Assembly: GCF_040427915.1 (NCBI RefSeq)
Contig: NZ_JBETXJ010000002.1
Coordinates: 1,116,001-1,180,000 of the forward strand
Direction of reading: 5' to 3'
From: Gardnerella vaginalis
GTDB taxonomy: Bacteria > Actinomycetota > Actinomycetes > Actinomycetales > Bifidobacteriaceae
Length of the DNA stretch: 64,000 bases
How positions within the stretch are numbered: the stretch's first letter is position 1; the number at the start of each line of letters is the position of its first letter. The notes below the pieces were generated by a model that was not told the origin of the DNA, searched no databases, and saw only the letters and a list, made by a program, of their open reading frames with translations. The position numbers were made by a program, and so were the translations under genes. Below, one piece after another: positions 52,521 to 60,422 of this stretch.

Positions 52521-53807
52521 TTACTTAGCTTCTACAAGACCAATCTTGGAGCCCCAAAGAGCGTACCAAGCAACATACAAGAAGCCTGGAACGGTGAGTA
52601 ATACGGCGGCTTCGATTCCAGCAAAATCTTGTACCAAACCGAAAACTAACGGAATGATTGCAGCGCCAACAATGCTCATAACGAGTGCAGAAGAACCAGT
52701 CTTTGCTGCTGCTCCATGAATTCCCTTAAGAGTAAGAGAGAAGATTGTTGGGAAGCCGATAGAGATGAACAAGTACGCTACGATGTAGGCGATTACAGAA
52801 ATCTGACCAAGTCCAAGGAATGCTACAAACATAAGCACTGCGCTCAAAGTCATGTACAATCCAAGAATCTTTCCACCATCAAACTTTGCCATCAAAGGAG
52901 TTGTAATAAAGCGGCCAATCGTAAACATTAAGGAAACGATTGCAAGCATAGAGGCAGCAACACCAGTGGTGATTCCAGTACCCCAATGCTTTAAAGCAAA
53001 GTCGGAGAACATTGCCATTCCAGCAACCTGAAGTCCAATAAAGATGAACTCTGCAATAATTCCAAGAGTAAAGTATGGTTTGCTCATAAGATGAATGAAG
53101 GAAGAATCACCCTTGCTTTCTTGGTCTGCCTCAACGTCTCCTGGAGGAGTAGGGAGCTTGAAGCAGAAGAAGATTGCAATAATCGCAATAAGAACAATGC
53201 CAATAACAATGTAAATCAAGCGAGTATCGCCAAGGAACTTTAGCTTAGCAACGTCGAAGCCTGGCTCATTCTTTGCAACAGTCTTGCCTAAAATTTGACC
53301 AAGAATAAGAGGTCCAACAATGTTTCCAACTCCGTTGAAGCTCTGTGCCATGTTGATTCTAAAGGATTCGCCCTTCTCATCGCCAAGCTTAGTAATGTAA
53401 GGGTTGCAATTCGTTTCCAAAGTTGCTGCGCCCAACGCTATAACAAACATTGCAACTAGGAACATTGCGTAGCTTGCTGTAGCTGTAGCAGGGATTACTG
53501 CAAATGCGCCAAGAGCAAAGAGTGCAAGACCGCTTATAACGCCGCCCTTGTATCCAAAACGCTTTGCGATTAAGCCTGCAGGAATTGCCATAACAAAGTA
53601 TGCGCCAAAATATGCTACCTGCAGCAATGCTTTTTGAGTGTTATTCAGTTCAAGATAATTGCCAAATGGTGAATTCAGTGCATTGACCAAATTCATGGTC
53701 AAGCCCCATACAAAGAACAAGGATGTTACCAATACAATGGCAATCATAGCTTTTGAGCTACTTTTGTTATTGTTAACGACCGCGTTGTCGTTCTCGTTTG
53801 TAATCAT
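52521..53807 (-). CDS. fucP: L-fucose:proton symporter, MFS family
   Basis: The protein of about 428 residues has twelve hydrophobic helices and FucP features: FFVWGLTMNLVNALNSPFG in helix 1 and LETNCNPYITKLG in helix 4, the region with sugar- and proton-binding residues in E. coli FucP. GGAG with five-base spacing favours ATG 53807 over the GTG two codons upstream. It imports L-fucose unphosphorylated, consistent with the downstream dehydrogenase route. It sits in the middle of the operon. Confidence 0.9.
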   Translation of the reverse strand: MITNENDNAVVNNNKSSSKAMIAIVLVTSLFFVWGLTMNLVNALNSPFGNYLELNNTQKALLQVAYFGAYFVMAIPAGLIAKRFGYKGGVISGLALFALGAFAVIPATATASYAMFLVAMFVIALGAATLETNCNPYITKLGDEKGESFRINMAQSFNGVGNIVGPLILGQILGKTVAKNEPGFDVAKLKFLGDTRLIYIVIGIVLIAIIAIFFCFKLPTPPGDVEADQESKGDSSFIHLMSKPYFTLGIIAEFIFIGLQVAGMAMFSDFALKHWGTGITTGVAASMLAIVSLMFTIGRFITTPLMAKFDGGKILGLYMTLSAVLMFVAFLGLGQISVIAYIVAYLFISIGFPTIFSLTLKGIHGAAAKTGSSALVMSIVGAAIIPLVFGLVQDFAGIEAAVLLTVPGFLYVAWYALWGSKIGLVEAK

Positions 53808-53881
53808 CGTCACTCCAATGTGAGAATAATTTTGAGAATAGTCTATAGAATACTTATGGAATTTTTTTAATATTGTTGTGC

Positions 53882-53922
53882 TAATGGTGCGTAAGCGTAT
53901 TAATTCAGATTACGCACCATTA
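53882..53922 (-). other. Intergenic hairpin without U-tract (dehydrogenase-fucP gap)
   Basis: TAATGGTGCGTAA and TTACGCACCATTA pair perfectly over 13 bases around a 15-base loop, 75 bases before the fucP start. The operon-strand 3' flank is GCACAACAATATTAAAA, so it is not an intrinsic terminator. Confidence 0.75.
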
Positions 53923-53975
53923 AACAGGTGATTTATTGCACTAGATCTTTAAATCTTAAAGCTGAAGTTTAGAAC

Positions 53976-54767
53976 TTAAGACAAAGCGCGATCAAGATGC
54001 ACGTAGCCACCATCGATGAACACCCACTGACCTGTGGTGTGCGAAGAGCGATCCGAAAGCAGGAATGCAGCTTCGTTGCCAATTTCTTCCGTGGTAGTCA
54101 TGCGATTTTCCAGAGGAATCTTGTCGGTAATAACCTTCAAGCGAGCCTGCTGGGCAGCTTCGTCGCCAAATGTCTTGATCCAATCGGCGTATAGTGGAGT
54201 CCAGCATTCAGAAACAACAATTGCGTTTACGCGCACGCGATCATGAACAAGAGCTGCAGCCCATTCACGAGTCAAGCCTAAGATTCCGCCCTTTGCAGCA
54301 GCGTATGCACTAGTCTTACCCTGACCAGTTAGAGCAGTCTTAGAAGAAATATTCACAACAGCTCCGTGGCTTTCCTTCAAGTACTTTACAGCAGCATGAA
54401 CAGTCTCGTAGTAGTGAGTGAGGTTTCCGTGAATCGACTTCTCGAAATCGCGCCAAGAAGTGGACTCCAAATCCTTGTTATCATTAACGCCAGCGTTGTT
54501 CACAATACCGTCAATATGACCGTACTTCTTGTATGTTTCTTCAACAATTGGGGCAATCTCGTCCGTGTCGTTCAAGTCGAGAATGTAAACATCGTAATTC
54601 TTTGTGTATTGCTCAATATCCTTGCGGAATGTTTCTTCTGCAGCGTCCGCTCGGTTGATAACTACTGGAATTGCGCCTTCTTGTGCAAGCTGAAGCGTAA
54701 TTCCCTTACCAATTCCCTTGAATCCACCTGTTACGATGAAAACCTTGCCTTCCAAATGCAAATCCAT
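53976..54767 (-). CDS. SDR oxidoreductase, probable L-fucose dehydrogenase
   Basis: The 263-residue short-chain dehydrogenase has the NAD(P)-binding motif TGGFKGIGKG, NNAGVND, the catalytic Ser in NISSKTALTG and the active-site motif YAAAK, with the family C-terminal end HTTGQWVFIDGGY. In the operon it would oxidise L-fucose to L-fuconolactone. AAAGGAG precedes the ATG. It lies between the fuconate dehydratase and FucP. The alternative, 2-keto-3-deoxyfuconate dehydrogenase, is less likely because an aldolase takes that substrate here. Confidence 0.85.
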   Translation of the reverse strand: MDLHLEGKVFIVTGGFKGIGKGITLQLAQEGAIPVVINRADAAEETFRKDIEQYTKNYDVYILDLNDTDEIAPIVEETYKKYGHIDGIVNNAGVNDNKDLESTSWRDFEKSIHGNLTHYYETVHAAVKYLKESHGAVVNISSKTALTGQGKTSAYAAAKGGILGLTREWAAALVHDRVRVNAIVVSECWTPLYADWIKTFGDEAAQQARLKVITDKIPLENRMTTTEEIGNEAAFLLSDRSSHTTGQWVFIDGGYVHLDRALS

Positions 54768-54843
54768 AATGAACTCCTTTGTTAAATGATGTGGTTTGCT
54801 TTTAGTTAATTTTTAAATTATAAAATTTTATGATTTATTTTTT

Positions 54844-54885
54844 ACAAGTGGCTAACCGTTAATCACTATGCGACTAGCCACTTGT
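54844..54885. other. Intergenic hairpin (fuconate dehydratase-dehydrogenase gap)
   Basis: ACAAGTGGCTA and TAGCCACTTGT pair perfectly over 11 bases around a 20-base loop. A T-run follows on the plus strand only; on the operon (minus) strand it is followed by AAAAAATAAATC. It is 77 bases before the dehydrogenase start. Confidence 0.75.
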
Positions 54886-54897
54886 TTTTTATTATTT

Positions 54898-56181
54898 TTA
54901 GCCGCGATAAAGGTACTTTTCGGCTGTTTCCAGCGTCATCTCAGTGCCATTACCTGGGGCAGTTGGTGCAACGTAATTGCCATTCTTGATTTGTGTTGGA
55001 TGTACAAAGTGTTCGTGCTGATTGTCTACGTATTCAATCATGCGACCCTCCTTTGTTCCAGAAACTGCAACATAATCAAACATTGCAAAGTGGCATACGG
55101 CTTCGCACAATCCAACTCCGCCTGCGTGTGGGCAAACTGGCTTGTTAAACTTACGAGCAAGCAAGTATTCGAGAACAACTTCTTGTGGACCTGCAACTCG
55201 AGTTGCGTCGATTTGCATGATTCCAAATGCGTTTGCTTGCAAGTATTGCTTGAACATGATTCTGCTTTGCATTTGCTCGCCAGTTGCCACTGGTATTGGG
55301 TTGATTGCGCGGGCAATTGTTGCGTGGCCAATAACGTCGTCTGGGCTTGTTGGCTCTTCTACCCAAGCCAAGTCAAAGTCGTGGAAGCGATTAATCCAAG
55401 TGATTGCTGTTGGAACATCCCACACTTGGTTTGCATCTACTGCAAGACGAACATCTGGACCGATTGCTTCGCGTGCGAGTGCGAGTCTTCGCAAATCGTC
55501 GTCTACATTTTGACCAACCTTAAGCTTAATTTGCTTAAAGCCTTTAACTTGCGATTCTTCCTTAGCGATTGCAACCATTTTCTCGTCACTGTAACCGAGC
55601 CAGCCTGCAGCAGTGGAGTAGCCTGGGTATCCGTTTGCAAGCAAGTCAGCAATTCGATCTTCCTTGCCTTTTTGACCATCTTGCAAGAACTCGATTGCTT
55701 CTTCTGGTCTTAATGCATCGGTCATGTAGCGGAAGTCAAGGGTAGAAACTAATTCCTCTGGATCCATCTCGGCAAGTAAACGCCACAATGGCTTCCCAGC
55801 TCGCTTTGCTTTAATATCCCACAATGCGCTTAAAATCGCGCCAATTGCCATGTGTTCTACGCCTTTTTCAGGACCTAGCCAGCGAAGTTGTGAGTCGTGA
55901 ACAAAAAGATCCCATGCAAGTCGCATGTTGTCTAGCAATTCTTCCACGTTCCTGCCAATAAGCACTTGAGACATGGAGTCGATTGCTGCGCAAACAACAT
56001 CGTTTCCGCGACCAATCGTAAATACAAATCCAACGCCTTTAATGCCATCGTCTAGACTTGTTTTGATTTCTACGTATGCTGATGAATAATCTGGATCTTT
56101 GTTCATTGCGTCGGACCCAGAAAGCGTTTGCGACGTAGGGAATCTAAAATCATAGGTTTTTACTGATGTGATTGTACTCAT
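54898..56181 (-). CDS. L-fuconate dehydratase, enolase superfamily
   Basis: The 427-residue protein matches FucD of the mandelate racemase subgroup: KQIKLKVGQNVDDD with the catalytic Lys, AVDANQVWDV (metal Asp), WVEEPTSPDD (metal Glu), VATGEQMQSR (metal Glu, where FucD has GEHVQNR) and CPHAGGVGLCE with the catalytic His. It converts L-fuconate to 2-keto-3-deoxy-L-fuconate. It is the first gene of the operon and is divergent from the LacI regulator. AAAGGAG lies before the ATG. Confidence 0.92.
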   Translation of the reverse strand: MSTITSVKTYDFRFPTSQTLSGSDAMNKDPDYSSAYVEIKTSLDDGIKGVGFVFTIGRGNDVVCAAIDSMSQVLIGRNVEELLDNMRLAWDLFVHDSQLRWLGPEKGVEHMAIGAILSALWDIKAKRAGKPLWRLLAEMDPEELVSTLDFRYMTDALRPEEAIEFLQDGQKGKEDRIADLLANGYPGYSTAAGWLGYSDEKMVAIAKEESQVKGFKQIKLKVGQNVDDDLRRLALAREAIGPDVRLAVDANQVWDVPTAITWINRFHDFDLAWVEEPTSPDDVIGHATIARAINPIPVATGEQMQSRIMFKQYLQANAFGIMQIDATRVAGPQEVVLEYLLARKFNKPVCPHAGGVGLCEAVCHFAMFDYVAVSGTKEGRMIEYVDNQHEHFVHPTQIKNGNYVAPTAPGNGTEMTLETAEKYLYRG

Positions 56182-56670
56182 AACGATTCATGCTCCTTTG
56201 CTTTAACATCGTTGTGACCTACTCCTATATTCTATAACTAAATAATAGAAAAATGTTCTAATCGTTAGGAAATTTTCGTAAATAATTTTTTGCGAATTTT
56301 TCCTAATCTCATGTTTTGTGATAAATGTCATATTTCGGATTTTAAGAATATTGAAAAATTGAGCTTTTATCTTTTATAACTGTTAAAAAATGACCACTTT
56401 TGGCATCGAGGTTATCTTTTAAATTCTGATTATTCGGCGTGTCGTAAGAAAATTTCTCGACTTTGTGTAGTCTGTAGCGAAATAACATATGATACTATTT
56501 CTATTAGGCCTGATAAGTCAAGCAATAATGCGATTTTTCTATTTTTTGAATTTTCGCATTGCTGCGGATTAATGCAAAATTAAGCAAGAAATTTTCTCTG
56601 CATTTGTTTGTGGTTTAAGAAAAATCTTGCGGCTTATAAGCATATGAGCATAGGAATTAGGAGAGTGCAT
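56182..56670. other. 489-base divergent promoter region of the fucose locus
   Basis: It separates the fuconate dehydratase from the LacI-type regulator. The operator-like palindrome at 56256-56271 is the clearest signal. The rest is AT-rich; the frame of the regulator is open upstream to 56608 but without family sequence. Confidence 0.6.
56256..56271. promoter_or_regulatory. LacI-type operator candidate
   Basis: TTCTAATCGTTAGGAA, with CTAA and TTAG arms around TCG, is an imperfect palindrome with a central CG, as in LacI-family operators. It is 75 bases from the dehydratase start, a repressor position. Confidence 0.55.
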
Positions 56671-57714
56671 ATGCCAACTCGTAGTCACGCAACTAGCATT
56701 GCTGAAAATGAATCTTCAAAACCTCGAATAACGGAGTTGGCTAAAAAGGCGGGGGTATCGCCTTCTACAATTTCAAAGGTTATTAACGGTAGAACTGGCG
56801 TTTCAGACGAGACTCGCAAAAAAGTAGAAGAAGTTCTTTTAAAAAGTGGGCGTGAGTATTCTCTGGTAAGCACTAAGATATCTCCGACAATTGAATTATT
56901 AGTAGATTATGTGGCAAATAATGGCACGATTGAGATGATTACTTACGCATCTCGTTGGGCGCAAAGAGAAGGATTAGCTCTTACAGTTGCTCAAACTGAT
57001 AATGGTAAAAAACGTGATGAGTGTTTGCGTGGAATTGTAGATAGAAATCCTCTTGGTGTTATAGCTCAAATGTCTGATCTTACGCAGAAAGATAAGGAAT
57101 TTTTGCGTATGCGAAATATTCCGTTGATTATAATTGATCCTGTGTCTCTTTCTAATGGGGAAGATCACACGATTTCAATCGATAATTGGACAGGAGCTTA
57201 TGAGCTTACAAAACATTTGATTAGTCTGGGGCATAAGAGAATAGGAGTTATAACTGGTCCTCTTAATGTTCAATCTGGTGTTGCGAGATTTGCTGGTTAT
57301 AACGCTGCAATGGAGCAGTCTGGCTTGACGATTGATAAAGATTTGGTTAAAGAGGGGGATTATCTTCCTGAACGCGGCTATGAAATGGCTTGTAAGATTT
57401 TGGATTTGCCTGAAGAAAAGCGTCCTACTGCTATTTTTGCTTGCAACGATATTACAGCTGTAAATGTGTATCGCGCTGCTCGCGAACGCGGTATTAAGTT
57501 AGGATCTGAGCTTTCTGTAGCTGGGTTTGATGACGTGTATCCTGCACAGTATTTGATGCCATCTTTAACAACTGTTAATCAGCCTTTTGATTCAATAGCA
57601 AAGAATGCCATTAGAATGATTCTTGAGATTAGGGAAGGTAAGGAGATTGAGAATCAACTGGTTCTTCCTGCGCATATTGTTATTCGAGAAAGCACTCAGA
57701 CTGTTGTCGATTGA
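56671..57714 (+). CDS. LacI family regulator of the fucose locus
   Basis: The 347-residue protein has the LacI HTH (RITELAKKAGVSPSTISKVI, then NGRTGVSDETRKKVEE, hinge RVSxL-like helix) after a 20-residue N-terminal extension, and a periplasmic-binding-like effector domain with HISLGHKRIGVITGP-type motif and SVAGFDDVYPAQYLMPSLTT near the C-terminus. TAGGAGAG eight bases before ATG 56671 sets the start; the frame begins at 56608. Divergent from the operon, it is its likely repressor, responding to fucose or a pathway intermediate. Confidence 0.88.
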   Translation: MPTRSHATSIAENESSKPRITELAKKAGVSPSTISKVINGRTGVSDETRKKVEEVLLKSGREYSLVSTKISPTIELLVDYVANNGTIEMITYASRWAQREGLALTVAQTDNGKKRDECLRGIVDRNPLGVIAQMSDLTQKDKEFLRMRNIPLIIIDPVSLSNGEDHTISIDNWTGAYELTKHLISLGHKRIGVITGPLNVQSGVARFAGYNAAMEQSGLTIDKDLVKEGDYLPERGYEMACKILDLPEEKRPTAIFACNDITAVNVYRAARERGIKLGSELSVAGFDDVYPAQYLMPSLTTVNQPFDSIAKNAIRMILEIREGKEIENQLVLPAHIVIRESTQTVVD

Positions 57715-57778
57715 TAGAAGAGTTGTTAGATATAGAATTTGACTTATGTTTTATGGCTTATGACATAAAACAAATAAA

Positions 57779-57829
57779 TGTGGACGCAGCTTAAATCAAG
57801 AGCTTAAATCAAGATAAGTTGCGTCCACA
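57779..57829. terminator. Terminator between lacI-type gene and fucO, with 13-bp tandem repeat in the loop
   Basis: TGTGGACGCA and TGCGTCCACA pair perfectly; the loop holds GCTTAAATCAAGA twice (57789-57801, 57802-57814). T-rich sequence follows on the minus strand (TTTATTTGTTTT). It serves the two convergent genes. Confidence 0.8.
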
Positions 57830-57869
57830 AATATTGCGTATTTATTTATTATTTGATTATTTCAGAAGA

Positions 57870-59021
57870 CTACATCAAGCTTGTGTAAATCTTGCGAATG
57901 TCTTCCAAAGTGGCCTTGCGTGGGTTTCCTGGAGTGCAAACATCTGCCAAAGCATCTTGGCTTAAGCCTTCAATATCTGCCTCGCTAGCTCCAACTTCGC
58001 TAATCTTAGTAGGATTTCCAAGCTTAACAGTCAAGTCGTGAACTGCTTTTACAGCAGCATTGCGTACCGCTTCGAGGTCATCGGTGTATGCGTTTGGAAC
58101 GTCGAATGCTGCAGCAATATCGCGATACTTTTCGCCACTATAATCCTTGTTATATTCCATAACAGGAGCGAGCAAAATTCCGTTTGCAACGCCATGAGCA
58201 ACGCCAAGGCGACCGCCGAGTGGGTGAGCCATGCCGTGAACCAAGCCCAAACCAACGTTGGAGTATGCCATGCCAGTTATATAGCTTGCGTAAGCCATTT
58301 GTTCGCCTGCTGGAACATCTCCATCTGCGCTCTTTGCAAGGTTTTGTGCAATCATGCGGATTGTTTGCAAAGATAAGCAATCCGAAAGGCTCCATGCGCC
58401 TGGAGTAATGAAACCTTCGATTGCGTGGGTGAGTGCATCCAAGCCAGTTGCAACTTTAAGCGAGCGTGGCATGGAATCGGTTAAGTCTGGGTCTACGAAT
58501 GCAACGATTGGAATATCGTGAGGGTCTACTGCAACGAACTTGCGAAGCTTAGCAGTATCGGTAACAACATAGTTGATTGTTGTTTCGGATGCGGTTCCTG
58601 CCGTTGTTGGTACGCCAAAGATCGGAACAGAAGGATTCTTTGTATCTGCAACGCCTTCTAGAGAAAGAACATCACCAAACTCTGGGTTTGCTACGATAAT
58701 TCCAATGCCTTTGCATGTATCTTGTGGAGAGCCGCCGCCGAGTCCAATAAGGAAGTCTGCGCCAGATAGCTTGAACTTTTCTACACCGTCTTGAATGCAT
58801 TCAACAGGTGGATTTGGCTTTACATTGTCGAATACTTCGTATGGAAGACCAGCGGATTCTAATACATCAGTAACTTTCTTAACGGTTCCAGTTTTTACAA
58901 GAACTGGATCTGTTACAACAAATGCTTTTTTGAAGCCGTGTGCTTTAGCAACGTTTGGAATCTCTTTGATTGCTCCGCGACCGAAGTAAGCAGTCTGATT
59001 GAAAATCATTCTATAGACCAT
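57870..59021 (-). CDS. fucO: Lactaldehyde reductase (1,2-propanediol oxidoreductase)
   Basis: The 383-residue protein is an iron-dependent group III alcohol dehydrogenase: NAD site GGGSPQDTCKGIG (about 95-107), metal ligands in TGLDALTHAIEGF and HGMAHPLGGRLGVAHG, with the FucO start MIFNQTAYFGRGAI. It reduces the L-lactaldehyde made by the aldolase to L-1,2-propanediol, regenerating NAD. AAAGGAGA precedes the ATG. It is convergent with the regulator and has its own promoter. Confidence 0.93.
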   Translation of the reverse strand: MVYRMIFNQTAYFGRGAIKEIPNVAKAHGFKKAFVVTDPVLVKTGTVKKVTDVLESAGLPYEVFDNVKPNPPVECIQDGVEKFKLSGADFLIGLGGGSPQDTCKGIGIIVANPEFGDVLSLEGVADTKNPSVPIFGVPTTAGTASETTINYVVTDTAKLRKFVAVDPHDIPIVAFVDPDLTDSMPRSLKVATGLDALTHAIEGFITPGAWSLSDCLSLQTIRMIAQNLAKSADGDVPAGEQMAYASYITGMAYSNVGLGLVHGMAHPLGGRLGVAHGVANGILLAPVMEYNKDYSGEKYRDIAAAFDVPNAYTDDLEAVRNAAVKAVHDLTVKLGNPTKISEVGASEADIEGLSQDALADVCTPGNPRKATLEDIRKIYTSLM

Positions 59022-59577
59022 GCGAAAATCTCCTTTGAGTTTCTTGTTGGCTCATGCCAAATTTTGGTAGTCGATTAATATTTTACAATATTGCATGACA
59101 TTTGGCGAGTGTGTTAAATAAGTATTTTGTTACTAAAATTAACAAATAAACAATTAAAATGAACATAAACTAACTAATTTTATGCATTTTTATTTATTTT
59201 AGATATAAATAAGCACATTTATAAAAATTCGAGCACATGATTTGCAATGAATATGTTGAAAGAAAAATATTAATCACGTTAAGAAAAATTCTTTAATTGA
59301 TTGGTGTTTTAGTTATCTAGTTGATTTATTTTGAATTAAATAATCTATTTGGAATGCAAATTTAGATCTGTAATATTATGCCTGTGAATTTAAGCCTATA
59401 ATGCTGGTTCTCATACTAAAGTATGACGATTTTATATAAGAGCATTTTTCTATCAAAATTTAATAGCAAATTCCCATTATTTCAATGAAAATATCAGCCT
59501 TACGCACTATAGAGAATGCGTTTTTAATCACGTAAATTGTAATTGTAAGGTAATCACAGAAGTATGTGAGGTGCAAA
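59022..59577. other. 556-base AT-rich divergent gap
   Basis: Promoter space for fucO and for the ABC exporter. TATAAT (59397-59402) could be a -10 box, and CATACTAAAGTATG (59420-59433) is an operator-like palindrome on the exporter side. No gene or RNA is evident. Confidence 0.5.
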
Positions 59578-60405
59578 ATGAGTGTTGAAAATAGTCAAGA
59601 TACGCGTTTTACGCAAATGAATTATTCCGCTCAAGAAGGTTTGATTGGCGAGACTGCGGTTGCAGCTTTGCACGTTGTAAAAGATTTTGGCAAGGGCGCA
59701 GGCATTGTTCACGCTTTACGAGATGTAAGCGTTAGCTTTGAGCGCGGCAAGTTTACTGCGATTATGGGTCCTTCTGGTTCTGGAAAGTCAACTTTAATGC
59801 ATTCTTTGGCTGGTCTTGATAGCGTTAATTCTGGAAAAGTTTTGGTTGATGGTCTAGATATTACAGGCATGAGCGATAAGCAGCTTACGCTTATGCGTCG
59901 CGAGATGGTTGGATTTATTTTCCAAAGTTTTAATCTTCTTCCAATGTTTAGCGCTGAGCAAAATATTCTTATGCCTCTTACTTTGGCAGGCAAAAAGCCA
60001 GATAAGCAATGGTTTAATACTTTGGTTAATACTCTTGGCTTGCAAGATCGCTTAAAGCATAGGCCTGCTGAGCTTTCTGGCGGTCAGCGCCAACGCGTTG
60101 CAATTGCTAGAGCTTTAATCTCTAAGCCTTCCGTAGTTTTTGCAGATGAACCTACTGGCAATCTTGATTCTGCTTCCAGCTTGGAAGTTTTGCATTTCTT
60201 GAAGAAGTCTGTAACGGAGCTTGGTCAAACTGTGATTATGGTTACTCACGACGCTGTTGCAGCGTCTTATGCAGATCGAGCAATCGTGTTTGCAGATGGT
60301 CAAATCGTTGAAGACGTGCAAAATCCTACTGCGGAAGGCATGAGCAAGATGCTTATGGAACGCAGCGAGGCTGGCGTTAATAATCAGCCTAATCAATTGC
60401 AATAA
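59578..60405 (+). CDS. ABC transporter ATP-binding protein, MacB/LolD type
   Basis: The 275-residue ATPase (MSVENSQDTR start) has Walker A GPSGSGKST, Q-loop FIFQSFNLLP, signature LSGGQRQRVAIARAL, Walker B VVFADEPTGNLD and His switch VTHD: the MacB/LolD/DUF214 class. GAGGTG before ATG 59578 fixes the start. It pairs with the FtsX-type permease 17 bases downstream. Such pairs act as mechanotransmission exporters or envelope-stress and antimicrobial-peptide resistance systems. The substrate is unknown. Confidence 0.93.
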   Translation: MSVENSQDTRFTQMNYSAQEGLIGETAVAALHVVKDFGKGAGIVHALRDVSVSFERGKFTAIMGPSGSGKSTLMHSLAGLDSVNSGKVLVDGLDITGMSDKQLTLMRREMVGFIFQSFNLLPMFSAEQNILMPLTLAGKKPDKQWFNTLVNTLGLQDRLKHRPAELSGGQRQRVAIARALISKPSVVFADEPTGNLDSASSLEVLHFLKKSVTELGQTVIMVTHDAVAASYADRAIVFADGQIVEDVQNPTAEGMSKMLMERSEAGVNNQPNQLQ

Positions 60406-60422
60406 AAGGTGGTGAAGTTAGA

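Noticed and set aside
54868..55713. 281-codon frame antisense to fuconate dehydratase
   Set aside because: It is Cys/Trp-rich with no domain pattern and lies wholly within a well-supported gene on the other strand.
60115..60402. Frames antisense to the ABC ATPase and permease genes
   Set aside because: They are reverse-strand shadows of clearly coding sequence.
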